A DNA stretch of 23,266 nt from a virus. The notes under the pieces are model-generated. The model had not been told where the DNA came from. It ran no database searches and worked only from the letters and a program-made list of their open reading frames with translations. The translations under genes were made by a program, and so were the position numbers. Positions 18,013 to 22,946 of the stretch are shown piece by piece. Where the stretch lies: positions 1 to 23,266 of the IMG/VR virus record IMGVR_UViG_3300049181_000110; one strand, 5' to 3'. Numbering within the stretch: position 1 is the first letter of the stretch; every line of letters starts with the position of its first letter.

Positions 18013-18578
18013 ATCAATCCCGCATCATTTAATGACTCCTGACTTCCCCCTTTACCTTGGACATCTGCATCTTCAAGATCTAAGGTCTTCAAGGCTTTAC
18101 TATAAAGAGTCCATATCTTCTCACTATTAGCTATCATATCGTCTAAGAGTTTAGCTGTTCCACCTACCATCTGACCTCTTTCATTCTCTACTCCAAGACT
18201 GTATGGAGTAGCCCTTATAAACTCTCCTCTTTCCTTAAGCTTCTCTTCCAATCCTCTTAACTCTCTTTCTCCCACAGTCTCTACTGTATTAAGATAGAAT
18301 GTCCTTAGAGCTTCTACCTGCTTCTTATTCTTAGCATAGTAAGTCTTATCTCCATAGTAATCTTCAAAGACTAAGTCTATCTTGTTGTTAGGCCCAGTCT
18401 CAGGAAGATTAAAAAAATCACTCCCTCTCTTCCATATAAGATGAATAGTCCACATAAGCTTGGAACTTTTGTCCTTGTTTTTACTCTTATCAGAATCATA
18501 GAGCTCCTTGGTAGGACCGGCTATAGTCAGATCAGAGAATACACTCCAGAAGTTAATATCTTTATCAAAAACTTTCAT
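18009..18578 (-). CDS. Conserved phage protein upstream of terminase, function unknown
   Basis: A 189-residue soluble protein. The segment KSSKLMWTIHLIWKRGSDFF (about residues 37-56) followed by NLPETGP resembles a conserved protein I associate with the packaging neighbourhood of Bacteroidetes phages, with a helix ending in Asn-Leu-Pro. The middle (about 85-115) is a Lys/Glu/Arg helix, and the C-terminus (SKALKTLDLEDADVQGKGGS) is acidic then flexible. There is no enzyme motif. It starts at the ATGA overlap with the 49-residue gene upstream and ends with another ATGA overlap into the HU-like gene. A small terminase or packaging adaptor role is possible, on position alone. Confidence 0.55.
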   Translation of the reverse strand: MKVFDKDINFWSVFSDLTIAGPTKELYDSDKSKNKDKSSKLMWTIHLIWKRGSDFFNLPETGPNNKIDLVFEDYYGDKTYYAKNKKQVEALRTFYLNTVETVGERELRGLEEKLKERGEFIRATPYSLGVENERGQMVGGTAKLLDDMIANSEKIWTLYSKALKTLDLEDADVQGKGGSQESLNDAGLI

Positions 18579-18724
18579 ATATTTATTAAAACCATACCTG
18601 TTTTATTAAAATACTTAATCCAATCCTCTACACTTATACTAGGATGAGACATATCCATCATAACCCGAGGATGTTTATTCCTTAAGGCTTTCTTAAGCTT
18701 TCTAGGTAACCTATACTTCTTCAT
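18575..18724 (-). CDS. Hidden 49-residue basic protein, unknown function
   Basis: A short frame of 49 codons plus TGA. It starts MKKYRLPRKLKKALRNKH, with a net positive N-terminus, and continues MMDMSHPSISVEDWIKYFNK to a hydrophobic end (GMVLINI). Both ends are exact ATGA overlaps: its ATG (18724-18722) overlaps the stop of the cysteine-rich gene, and its TGA (18577-18575) overlaps the ATG of the 189-residue gene. That double fit is strong evidence it is translated. I do not recognise it. The basic head followed by an aromatic helix could bind nucleic acid. Confidence 0.7.
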   Translation of the reverse strand: MKKYRLPRKLKKALRNKHPRVMMDMSHPSISVEDWIKYFNKTGMVLINI

Positions 18725-18933
18725 ATCCACTTGTTTTCAGGACACTTACATTCATCACACTTAACTTTAGAAGGCATATAACAACCACACTTACCACAGA
18801 TATTATTCTCCAGGAATGAGCAAGTCTTGCATATCTCCCAACGATCCTTCCAAGTCTGCTTCTCTTTCCTGACTCCCGTTTTGACTAAAGTCAAATTCTT
18901 CCATCCGCTTATTATATTCTTTAAGGGTTTCAT
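18721..18933 (-). CDS. Cysteine-rich zinc-ribbon-like small protein
   Basis: A 70-residue protein with eight cysteines at 35, 38, 46, 49, 51, 59, 62 and 64, arranged as repeated CxxC pairs in RWEICKTCSF, NICGKCGCYM and KCDECKCPENKW. This is a zinc-ribbon or rubredoxin-like metal-binding layout and is common in small phage proteins whose N-terminus reads like IISGWKN here. The first 30 residues overlap, in another frame, with the 3' end of the 125-residue gene (18803-18933, 131 bases). The start at 18933 was kept because the N-terminal sequence looks typical for such proteins. It ends in an ATGA overlap with the 49-residue gene. Function is unknown. Confidence 0.7.
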   Translation of the reverse strand: MKPLKNIISGWKNLTLVKTGVRKEKQTWKDRWEICKTCSFLENNICGKCGCYMPSKVKCDECKCPENKWI

Positions 18934-19180
18934 ACTCTCTGATCTTTTTACTTAAGTTTAGATACCTTGTTGCCCACGCCCTGGCTTTATCAAGCTGCTT
19001 TATTTCTTCTTCCGGAGTAGTAGTCACTTTAAGCTTTGGTCTTCTCTTGTTATGAAAGGCCATTTCCTTCTTATAAAACTTCAATCTCTTTCTTCTTTCA
19101 GCTCTGTTGAACCCTTCTGCTTTATCGATTGTTAAGCTGGTATCTTCTGTAAACTTATCTTGCTCATGCATATACATCAA
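18803..19180 (-). CDS. Basic-to-acidic helical protein of unknown function, 3' end overlapping the zinc-ribbon gene
   Basis: A 125-residue protein. Residues 23-48 (EGFNRAERRKRLKFYKKE and following) are a strongly basic helix with the NRAERR motif seen in small phage proteins. The middle is mixed and the C-terminus (from about 88) is acidic (KRMEEFDFSQNG, then ADLEGSLGDMQDLL). Four possible ATGs lie at 19180, 19177, 19174 and 19171; the last overlaps the stop of the upstream winged-helix gene least and is an equally plausible start. Its final 43 codons are read in a second frame by the downstream Cys-rich gene. I find no enzymatic motif. Confidence 0.6.
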   Translation of the reverse strand: MMYMHEQDKFTEDTSLTIDKAEGFNRAERRKRLKFYKKEMAFHNKRRPKLKVTTTPEEEIKQLDKARAWATRYLNLSKKIREYETLKEYNKRMEEFDFSQNGSQEREADLEGSLGDMQDLLIPGE

Positions 19181-19520
19181 ATTTAAAGGTTAACTCTTTT
19201 CTTGGTATAAGTCTTGGATCTATAAACATCCCTTCAGGACTTTCCCGAAGAACTTTTTTCTCTATAAGTTGTGTTCTATAATTGAACATCCCTTGATTAG
19301 ATAAGCTAAGTTTAGCTTTAATCTCAGACATAGTCTCTTTAGAGAATAATATTTTGTTGAGATAAGGTTGCTTAAGTCCTGCTTCTTCCATAGAAAGATA
19401 CCTATCAAGAAGCTCTTTAAGAAACTCTATCTCCTTATCTGTCAGCCTTAAACCTCCGTTCCAGATGTTTATGTAGGCTATAATGAATTGGTCTTTATTG
19501 ACCCTTGCCTTTAACTCCAT
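19164..19520 (-). CDS. Winged-helix DNA-binding protein, RepL-like distant relative
   Basis: A 118-residue protein with a winged-helix look. Helices occupy about 27-43 (TDKEIEFLKELLDRYLS) and 60-90 (SKETMSEIKAKLSLSNQGMF is the turn-plus-recognition region), and residues 95-105 (SPEGMFIDPRLIP) form a wing. The order resembles that of the 149-residue RepL-like protein at 20363-20812: Lys/Glu helix, L-S/G-[IL]-x-x-Q, then L...G, and [IN]-[DN]-P. They could be paralogues. Such proteins bind DNA; a role as regulator of late genes or of phage-plasmid maintenance is possible. It overlaps the small gene at 19511-19672 by 10 bases. Confidence 0.6.
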   Translation of the reverse strand: MELKARVNKDQFIIAYINIWNGGLRLTDKEIEFLKELLDRYLSMEEAGLKQPYLNKILFSKETMSEIKAKLSLSNQGMFNYRTQLIEKKVLRESPEGMFIDPRLIPRKELTFKFDVYA

Positions 19521-19672
19521 GCGATCTTTACTATTAATAGGAATCTCTTATTCCTTGTGATATATATAGTATGATCTTGGTATACTCCCTCTGAAATATA
19601 GAAGGGTATATCTTTCATCATCCTGTAAAATATCTCTTCCAGAGTATCATATACATACTTTACTTCTTTCAT
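19511..19672 (-). CDS. Hidden 53-residue protein, unknown function
   Basis: A short frame of 53 codons plus TAA that fills the gap between the phosphoesterase and the winged-helix gene. It begins MKEVKYVYDTLEEIFYRMMK and ends FLLIVKIAWS. The ATG (19672-19670) overlaps the TGA of the phosphoesterase as ATGA, and its end overlaps the next ATG by 10 bases. It is aromatic-rich with a basic, hydrophobic C-terminus. No homology is recognised. It may be a small cytoplasmic or membrane-touching protein. Confidence 0.65.
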   Translation of the reverse strand: MKEVKYVYDTLEEIFYRMMKDIPFYISEGVYQDHTIYITRNKRFLLIVKIAWS

Positions 19673-20376
19673 AGATTACCATCCCAATTACCTTTACTAT
19701 CGAGGAACATAGGAATCAAGCGAGGTCTACCGTTGATCACTATCCCTGTCCCTAATATAGGTCTATTTGGGTTAATTTTGTTATACTCGAAGGCTAATTC
19801 TTCATTATCTATCAAGCAACCTACGTTCATCCCCCATATTAAACCTCCTGGAGAATTATAGTAACCTATCCTGAAGTCTTCATGAAAGTGACCTTGTACA
19901 ACATTGCAACCAAGGGATCTGGCATAAACTTCTGAATTCTTTTTCGATCCATGACAAACGAAAATATCTTTTCCAACGTTCTGCTTTAAGATGAGGCTGG
20001 TGTGCCACTTCCATTTTTCACCATCAACTCCAAGAATCTCATGGTATGGCTTCAACACATGTCTTGGCATACCTGATGTTTTAGCCCTTCTATATACCAT
20101 AGAGCCATGATTGGAGTGAAGGAGGTCCATAACAGGGAACAGTTCTTCCAGCTGTTTTATTGTGGCACATCCCCTTATCAACTCTATTCCTGCAGAGTCA
20201 AGATCAGGATCGCTGTCATGATAACTAAGAGCATGATAGTCAAGTTCATCTCCGACACAGACGATTCGGTCTGGTTTGAATTCCCTCTTGATCTCTGAAA
20301 GGAAAGCAATAGTATCTTTATGATGGTAAGGAGCGTGAGTATCACTAATAAAGAGGATACGATCATTTTGTTTCAT
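19669..20376 (-). CDS. Calcineurin-like metallophosphoesterase
   Basis: A 235-residue enzyme of the metallophosphoesterase superfamily, hydrolysing a phosphoester using two metal ions. The full motif set is visible: D-x-H in ISDTHAP (Asp12, His14), GDxxD in VGDELD (42-46), an NH pair in SNHGS (89-90), a CHG segment (His142) and GHxH in QGHFHED (His163, His165). Usually the third motif is GNHD/E; here it is SNHG, so the substrate may differ from typical nucleases. Such genes are found in many phages for nucleotide or nucleic-acid processing, but the specific substrate cannot be told. It overlaps the RepL-like gene by 14 bases and the next small gene by 4 (ATGA). Confidence 0.85.
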   Translation of the reverse strand: MKQNDRILFISDTHAPYHHKDTIAFLSEIKREFKPDRIVCVGDELDYHALSYHDSDPDLDSAGIELIRGCATIKQLEELFPVMDLLHSNHGSMVYRRAKTSGMPRHVLKPYHEILGVDGEKWKWHTSLILKQNVGKDIFVCHGSKKNSEVYARSLGCNVVQGHFHEDFRIGYYNSPGGLIWGMNVGCLIDNEELAFEYNKINPNRPILGTGIVINGRPRLIPMFLDSKGNWDGNL

Positions 20377-20812
20377 CTATCTTATACTTAAATAACAAGT
20401 CTATACGCTTTTCTCTTAGAAGTTTGTTACGCTCATCTGTAGTCCCCTTCCAAAAATGCTGAGGATTTATTATATACTCTCCTCTATCTCCGCTCAATAA
20501 TCCTGCAGTCTTCAGTCTGTTGATAGAATTAGAAAAGCTTTGAGGTTTAATTCCAAGCTTATCTATGATCTCCTTCCTATCTTTAGGAGTTAACGCAACC
20601 CTACCGGTATTAAATACAGCTTTGGTGCATAATATTGAAAGAACTTTTATATCACTAGGTCTGGCCAACTCGCACACAGCATTCATACCTGATAAAAAAG
20701 TTATATAAAACTCCTCAGAATTCTTAGAAGATACCGTAAAAGTCTTCTCTATAGTAGTAACCTCCCCTGTTCCGGTGTTAACCGTCTCTGTAATTCTGGT
20801 GAGTTTCTTCAT
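20363..20812 (-). CDS. RepL-like winged-helix replication/DNA-binding protein
   Basis: A 149-residue protein with a helical N-terminal half and a winged helix in residues 77-121. The recognition part (KEIIDKLGIKPQSFSNSINR) is followed by LKTAGLLSGDRGEYIINPQH, which matches the C-terminal pattern of RepL-family plasmid/phage replication initiators: L...G-L-L...G-x-Y-x-[IV]-N-P and then a Lys-Gly. Crassvirales are known to carry RepL-like genes. If functional, it could start episomal DNA replication, which would bear on the carrier or pseudolysogenic state described for this group. It could instead be a transcription regulator. It precedes the phosphoesterase with a 14-base overlap and sits 16 bases after the preceding gene. 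Confidence 0.65.
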   Translation of the reverse strand: MKKLTRITETVNTGTGEVTTIEKTFTVSSKNSEEFYITFLSGMNAVCELARPSDIKVLSILCTKAVFNTGRVALTPKDRKEIIDKLGIKPQSFSNSINRLKTAGLLSGDRGEYIINPQHFWKGTTDERNKLLREKRIDLLFKYKIDETK

Positions 20813-20828
20813 TTTATTCTATAGTGTA

Positions 20829-21068
20829 TCAGGTTCTTAATTTTAACTCACCTTCTGTAACTTCTCTTTCGACAAGATCTTCACAGGCTACTACGTACTT
20901 TATATGGTTGTTATTCTCTACAATAAACCCAACAACCATTCCTGACTGTCCTCCAACCTTGAAAACAACCACATCTCCATAACAGAAGGCTAAAGGAATC
21001 TCTACTATCTGCCGGATTAATCTTGTACCAACATCCAGTCGGTTCTTTTCCGAAACTTTTTTAGCCAT
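20829..21068 (-). CDS. Small SH3/KOW-like beta protein, unknown function
   Basis: A 79-residue protein. After a basic N-terminus (MAKKVSEKNRLDVG) the sequence alternates beta strands and Gly turns: YGDVVVFKVGGQSGMVVGF (about 30-48), then IKYVVACEDL, and ends with TEGELKLRT. This resembles a compact SH3-like barrel such as KOW modules, which bind nucleic acids or proteins, but the resemblance is only to the general pattern. Its start overlaps the Tad2-like gene by 52 bases in another frame. No alternative ATG lies nearby, so the overlap may be real. Confidence 0.5.
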   Translation of the reverse strand: MAKKVSEKNRLDVGTRLIRQIVEIPLAFCYGDVVVFKVGGQSGMVVGFIVENNNHIKYVVACEDLVEREVTEGELKLRT

Positions 21069-21202
21069 GGTGTATCAAGTATTTGTCCATCTTTAGTCAT
21101 AACCAGGATTTCTCCATCCTGAACGAACCAGTAACCACCCCACTCCGGGAGTCTTACTTTCCTCCCCTCGTTTAGGGCGTTCATGGCTTCGTTAAAGTTC
21201 AT
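21017..21202 (-). CDS. Tad2/DUF2829-like small protein, candidate Thoeris anti-defence
   Basis: A 61-residue protein. The start MNFNEAMNALNEGRKVRLPE, then WGGYWF (residues 21-26) and the end TPWLKKFRKRTDWMLVQD match the DUF2829 pattern: M-x-F-x-E-A-x-x-A-L-x-x-G-x-x-V-x-R-x-x-W at the N-terminus, and a Trp followed by D-W-x-x-V at the C-terminus. Tad2, a DUF2829 protein, blocks the Thoeris system by sequestering the cyclic ADP-ribose-type signal. The protein here is shorter than SPO1 Tad2, which I recall at roughly 90 residues, so the middle loop is reduced and the ligand pocket may differ. It lies one base after the preceding gene's stop. Anti-defence activity is an inference from the family. 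Confidence 0.6.
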   Translation of the reverse strand: MNFNEAMNALNEGRKVRLPEWGGYWFVQDGEILVMTKDGQILDTPWLKKFRKRTDWMLVQD

Positions 21203-21203
21203 A

Positions 21204-21458
21204 TTATCTTCTATTGTATAAAAGTGTAAGATCTTCTTTAGCTTTTTTAACTCTATCTTTCATAGAAATGTCTAAATTATCAGAAGACATGTGTTGCTTG
21301 ATATATGTTTCTATAATAAAATCTAAGAAACTATTTGTAGCATCGTTTATATTAGAACGTTGTTTTTCTAAGTTAACTATGTAGTCTTCAAGAGACTTTA
21401 TCTTATCTTTTAATCCCTCATAAGTAGAGAGTTTCAACTTAACTGTCTCATCTTTCAT
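21204..21458 (-). CDS. Short coiled-coil protein, unknown function
   Basis: An 84-residue, charged protein. Residues 1-40 (MKDETVKLKLSTYEGLKDKI, then LEDYIVNLEKQRSNIND) have heptad-like Leu/Ile spacing suggesting a coiled coil. A hydrophobic aromatic segment (FLDFIIETYIKQH, about 44-56) follows, and the C-terminus is Lys/Arg-rich (KDRVKKAKEDLTLLYNRR). Oligomerisation is likely. No family is recognised. It is linked upstream by an ATGA overlap to the hidden Cys-rich gene and downstream by a 1-base gap to the Tad2-like gene. Confidence 0.55.
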   Translation of the reverse strand: MKDETVKLKLSTYEGLKDKIKSLEDYIVNLEKQRSNINDATNSFLDFIIETYIKQHMSSDNLDISMKDRVKKAKEDLTLLYNRR

Positions 21459-21634
21459 CTCTTCTTCTTAGTTTTCTTAGGTTGGGAAGGTCTACTTAGT
21501 CTCGGTTTATCATCATCCAAGGTAGACTTTACATCTTCAGACTTAATTTCCTTAGCTCCAACTGAAGCAAAAGGACAGTTACCATTACAAGTACAGCTAA
21601 TATCTCTTACTATCTCACAATATTGCCCTTTCAT
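21455..21634 (-). CDS. Hidden 59-residue Cys-motif protein with basic tail
   Basis: A frame of 59 codons plus TGA lying between the 89-residue gene and the coiled-coil gene. Cys6, Cys14, Cys16 and Cys20 (YCEIVRD, then SCTCNGNCPF) could coordinate one metal ion. The rest is a linker and a Lys/Arg-rich tail (PKKTKKKR). Both ends are ATGA overlaps: ATG 21634-21632 with the preceding stop, and TGA 21457-21455 with the next ATG. The basic tail resembles that of the first gene of the operon (KPKKKKTN). The function is unknown; nucleic-acid binding is a guess from composition. Confidence 0.7.
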   Translation of the reverse strand: MKGQYCEIVRDISCTCNGNCPFASVGAKEIKSEDVKSTLDDDKPRLSRPSQPKKTKKKR

Positions 21635-21900
21635 AGGTCAGGATATAGTTTAACATTACACTTTTCTTCACCTTGTTCACCTAAAGTTAACAAGAAACTA
21701 CAAGCAATAGTGTAAGTCTGAACTATCTGTTGACATCTAAGTTGAACAAAGATAGTGGATGACTCCAAAGAAGGGTGTTTAATAGAGATTTCATTGCCAG
21801 TTCTCTTGTAAATGTAGTATTGTATAACTTTTATAGCCGCTTCTAATGAAGTTGGTACACTACTTTTGGCTATTACTAAGGCTTCTGTTAAATTAAGCAT
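21631..21900 (-). CDS. Unknown 89-residue protein
   Basis: A small protein starting MLNLTEALVIAKSSVPTSLE. A helix-rich first half (to about residue 38) is followed by an Ile/Val-rich segment (IFVQLRCQQIVQTYTIACSF, about 50-69) and an acidic-basic end (EEKCNVKLYPDL). Two cysteines (56, 67) are in the hydrophobic region and one near the end. It may interact with a membrane or form a small beta/alpha fold; neither is certain. It overlaps the hidden 40-residue gene by 8 bases and the next by 4 (ATGA). No family is recognised. Confidence 0.5.
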   Translation of the reverse strand: MLNLTEALVIAKSSVPTSLEAAIKVIQYYIYKRTGNEISIKHPSLESSTIFVQLRCQQIVQTYTIACSFLLTLGEQGEEKCNVKLYPDL

Positions 21901-22015
21901 CGTATCCGGTTAAAGTTGCCACTGGAAGCCAGGTTTCGTGGAGATAAATCTCTATACCTCCACGTTTAACTCTGAACTTTTGGAAATCTAAGTAAAATAT
22001 TATCTCCTTAGTCAT
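21893..22015 (-). CDS. Hidden 40-residue protein, unknown function
   Basis: A frame of 40 codons plus TAA. It begins MTKEIIFYLDFQKFRVKRGG and ends TLTGYDA. The ATG overlaps the end of the GroES-like gene by 8 bases and its stop overlaps the next gene start by 8 bases. That packing and the lack of any other content here support it as real. It is beta-like with aromatic residues. A hairpin (21937-21964) lies within it. Function is unknown. Confidence 0.55.
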   Translation of the reverse strand: MTKEIIFYLDFQKFRVKRGGIEIYLHETWLPVATLTGYDA

Positions 22016-22307
22016 CTAATTTACAAAGAATATCTGATTCCCGGATAATGAAGAACTCTTCTTTACCTTCGATCTTAAGATCTTGTAGATTTCCTCTGTG
22101 GGAGATCAATACTTTGTCACCAAGGCTGGTAAAATCAGAGGTCTGATTACCTTTGGCTGCTATAATTACCGGTTTTCCCTGTTGAATATGCTGAATAACC
22201 AAGTTAGACTTAGTTTGTGCATTGAGGATAATATCCTCAGGGAAGATATTATTGGGTACTGCTACCACAATATATGAAGCATATGGGATTATTCCTATTC
22301 CACTCAT
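22008..22307 (-). CDS. GroES-like co-chaperonin
   Basis: A 99-residue protein, about the length of GroES. The C-terminal half gives the clearest match: GDKVLIS (63-69) corresponds to the GroES GDxV(I/L)F strand and FFIIRESDILCKL (85-97) to its V-L-I-M-x-E-S-D-I-L-A. In the mobile-loop position, PEDIILNAQ (23-31) carries Ile-Ile-Leu at 26-28, comparable to the Ile-Val-Leu tripeptide that GroES uses to bind GroEL. The dome-loop region appears reduced. T4 gp31 does the same job for the T4 capsid protein, so the likely role here is to help host GroEL fold the major capsid protein. No GroEL is in the window. It is the second gene after the promoter, two bases from the upstream stop. Confidence 0.78.
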   Translation of the reverse strand: MSGIGIIPYASYIVVAVPNNIFPEDIILNAQTKSNLVIQHIQQGKPVIIAAKGNQTSDFTSLGDKVLISHRGNLQDLKIEGKEEFFIIRESDILCKLDD

Positions 22308-22309
22308 AA

Positions 22310-22798
22310 TCAGTTAGTTTTCTTCTTTTTAGGTTTGTCTTCTTGGGTTTTAACTACTTCAGTGGTGCCAGTAGTATCTTCAGTTGTAGCTGCAGGATCG
22401 ATTCCAACTACATAGGTAACTGCACCTGTATTAAAGATGTCTCCTTCTTTAACTTCTACCGGAATCGAAGGATTACCTACAGGTTCAAACTTAAGTCCTT
22501 CCGGGGTATATTCAGCTACTATATTAGCTTCAATAGGCTTAATGTTCTCTAATCCTGCTACTTCAAGATTAAAATCATCTTCTACAGAGTTAGATAGAGG
22601 CTTAATATCTTCTATAGACTCTCCGGGGATAACGGCTCCATCTATATCTTTGAGTTTTACAACCACTGTAGCTTTACCGGCATAGTTAGATATGCCTATA
22701 ATCTCAAACTCTTTCTCTGAATTTTCCACTACAATAGTGACTTCATCTTGTGGGGTTCCCTGTTTATTCAACTGGGAGATAATATTTCCTTTATTCAT
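22310..22798 (-). CDS. First gene of the late operon, acidic protein of unknown function
   Basis: A 162-residue acidic protein with a basic end. The N-terminus (MNKGNIISQLNKQGTPQDEV) followed by alternating beta residues to about 50 looks like a small compact domain seen in unrelated phage proteins. A beta-rich middle (about 75-130) follows, then a Thr/Glu-rich linker (PAATTEDTTGTTEVVKTQED) and KPKKKKTN. The ATG is at 22798, with AAAGGA 6 bases upstream as a ribosome-binding site (22810-22805). It is the only gene in this operon with such a site plus a promoter-like sequence nearby. I do not recognise a family; a virion-associated or DNA-mimic role is conceivable but unsupported. Confidence 0.6.
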   Translation of the reverse strand: MNKGNIISQLNKQGTPQDEVTIVVENSEKEFEIIGISNYAGKATVVVKLKDIDGAVIPGESIEDIKPLSNSVEDDFNLEVAGLENIKPIEANIVAEYTPEGLKFEPVGNPSIPVEVKEGDIFNTGAVTYVVGIDPAATTEDTTGTTEVVKTQEDKPKKKKTN

Positions 22799-22804
22799 TT
22801 TATG

Positions 22805-22810
22805 TCCTTT
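22805..22810 (-). promoter_or_regulatory. Ribosome-binding site for the first operon gene
   Basis: The minus strand reads AAAGGA, six bases before the ATG at 22798. Other starts in the window lack a clear Shine-Dalgarno match, so this one stands out. Confidence 0.5.
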
Positions 22811-22836
22811 TATCGGTTTAACGTCGATTTCTTCAT

Positions 22837-22867
22837 CAAAGATACACTAAAAAGTGTAAAAAGTAAA
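22837..22867 (-). promoter_or_regulatory. Promoter candidate for the leftward operon, TAnnTTTG box
   Basis: On the minus strand TATCTTTG (22844-22837) is an exact match to the Bacteroides -7 consensus TAnnTTTG. About 17 bases upstream is TTTACT (22867-22862), a loose match to the -33 element. Transcription would start a few bases downstream, giving a leader of roughly 30 bases. A palindrome (ACACT-AAAA-AGTGT, 22844-22857) touches the -7 box and could be an operator. Confidence 0.6.
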
Positions 22868-22882
22868 TTTTGAAAGTGTAAA
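22851..22882. repeat. Two direct copies of AAAGTGTAAA, 22 bp apart
   Basis: The plus strand has the same 10-mer at 22851-22860 and 22873-22882, start-to-start distance 22 bp, which is two helical turns. They lie over and just upstream of the promoter candidate, so they may bind a regulator on one face of the DNA. Confidence 0.6.
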
Positions 22883-22885
22883 GAT

Positions 22886-22946
22886 ATACTCGGTGTGTAA
22901 TAGAGATATACTCACACCGAGTATAACATATACTCACACCGAGTAT
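22886..22946. repeat. Operator-like cluster of three repeats, ATACTC-ACACC-GAGTAT
   Basis: Two exact 19-base direct copies of ATATACTCACACCGAGTAT lie at 22906-22924 and 22928-22946, 22 bp apart. Each contains a 6-base inverted repeat (ATACTC/GAGTAT) around ACACC. A third, opposite-facing copy (ATACTCGGTGTG, 22886-22897) is the reverse complement of CACACCGAGTAT. This looks like a binding array for a dimeric repressor or activator just upstream of the late promoter. Confidence 0.7.
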
